Shown here piece by piece: positions 63,684-64,000 of a stretch of 64,000 nt of DNA. This stretch comes from Streptomyces fagopyri (lineage in GTDB: Bacteria > Actinomycetota > Actinomycetes > Streptomycetales > Streptomycetaceae): assembly GCF_009498275.1 (NCBI RefSeq), contig NZ_CP045643.1, positions 2,108,001-2,172,000 of the forward strand, written 5' to 3'. The translations under genes and the position numbers were made by a program. The notes beneath the pieces were generated by a model. That model was not told where the DNA came from, did not search any database, and worked only from the letters and a program-made list of their open reading frames with translations. The first letter of the stretch is position 1; every line of letters starts with the position of its first letter.

Positions 63684-64000
63684 GCGGCCCGCACGACTTC
63701 GACTTCCTGCACGGCGACTGGGAGGTCCACCACCGGCGCCTCAAGGACTTCCTCGACGAGGGCAGCGGCTGGGAGGAGTTCCCGGCGACGAGCCGCTGCT
63801 GGAGCCTTTTCGACGGGGCCGCGAACATCGACGAGTTGGCGGTGCCGGGTCAGGGCTGGAAGGGGCTCACGCTGCGGCTGTTCGACCCGGTGGCGCGGGA
63901 GTGGTCGCTGAACTGGGCCTCCAGCCGCGGCGGGAGACTGTTCCCGCCGATGACGGGGGCGTTCGGGAACGACGGACGCGGGGTGTTCCACGGCGACGAC
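63680..64000 (+). CDS. DUF1579-like protein, cut by right edge
   Basis: 107 codons visible of a longer gene; starts MSGPHDFDFLHGDWEVHHRR and continues LKDFLDEGSGWEEFPATSRC, GLTLRLFDPVAREWSLNWAS. DFDFLxGxWxVxxRRLK is typical of small calycin-like DUF1579 proteins of unknown function. ATGA-coupled to the preceding gene. Confidence 0.75.
   Translation, partial: MSGPHDFDFLHGDWEVHHRRLKDFLDEGSGWEEFPATSRCWSLFDGAANIDELAVPGQGWKGLTLRLFDPVAREWSLNWASSRGGRLFPPMTGAFGNDGRGVFHGDD

Overview
The window is high-GC actinobacterial chromosome, almost certainly Streptomyces or a close relative. The evidence is strong third-position GC, many GTG/TTG starts, Tat/lipoprotein leaders, a mycothiol-type maleylpyruvate isomerase, OFA transporters with a separate small subunit, and actinobacterial 2-oxoglutarate dehydrogenase N-terminal sequence. 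It looks like an accessory, catabolic part of the chromosome: mostly short operons, many regulators, frequent short tandem repeats between genes, one decayed IS and one tRNA gene.

Layout. 1-8.4 kb: an SDR cut by the left edge, small membrane and SHOCT proteins, a TDT/TehA-type transporter, a DUF6884 protein, a stand-alone 2-oxoglutarate dehydrogenase E1, and a divergent GlxA-type/HxlR regulator pair. 9.4-12.9 kb: a three-gene unit that I consider the best candidate for an undescribed system. It has a 39-residue basic peptide ending in a Cys-x-Cys tail, an intrinsic-terminator-like hairpin, a PqqD-like (RRE) plus M50-like membrane metalloprotease, and a translationally coupled TPR protein with a degenerate NTPase-like front. 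It looks like a minimal RiPP (ribosomally made, post-translationally modified peptide) locus without a recognisable modifying enzyme. 13.0-13.1 kb: tRNA-Leu(GAG) with a terminator.

15.4-25.7 kb is an oxalate-degradation island: sucCD paralogues facing an oxalyl-CoA decarboxylase-like TPP enzyme, formyl-CoA:oxalate CoA-transferase, an ADP-forming acyl-CoA synthetase and two OFA (oxalate/formate) transporters. Two more pieces lie downstream: a third OFA transporter with a 45-residue small subunit (37.7-39.1 kb), and a ketopantoate-reductase-like gene followed by an NAD-linked formate dehydrogenase operon (42.6-49.0 kb) and fdhD. A shared motif around TCGTCGAC occurs upstream of the decarboxylase operon, the third transporter and the formate dehydrogenase operon, with a variant upstream of a GntR regulator (35.6-36.3 kb). 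This suggests one regulon taking oxalate through formate to CO2 with NADH recovered. The formate dehydrogenase alpha subunit is split: the catalytic molybdopterin part is the second gene of the operon and its N-terminal Fe-S part is a separate gene two positions downstream.

25.8-35.3 kb, on the minus strand, is a sugar-uptake and oxidation cluster: two TIM-barrel isomerases, a Gfo/Idh oxidoreductase, a ribose-type ABC importer, a ROK repressor and the stump of a phosphatase-superfamily gene. 40.6-42.4 kb holds a 98-bp miniature element and a decayed IS630-type element with the same ends, bracketing a maleylpyruvate isomerase-like gene. 49-64 kb is mixed: isochorismatase-like hydrolase, secreted sialidase, bile-acid-type symporter with a divergent LysR regulator, GNAT, long-chain acyl-CoA synthetase, two reductases, secreted GH75 chitosanase with a palindromic operator, methyltransferase, PhyH-type oxygenase, WYL regulator and two small genes at the right edge.

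Functions are assigned from motifs and family knowledge; no database search was run.
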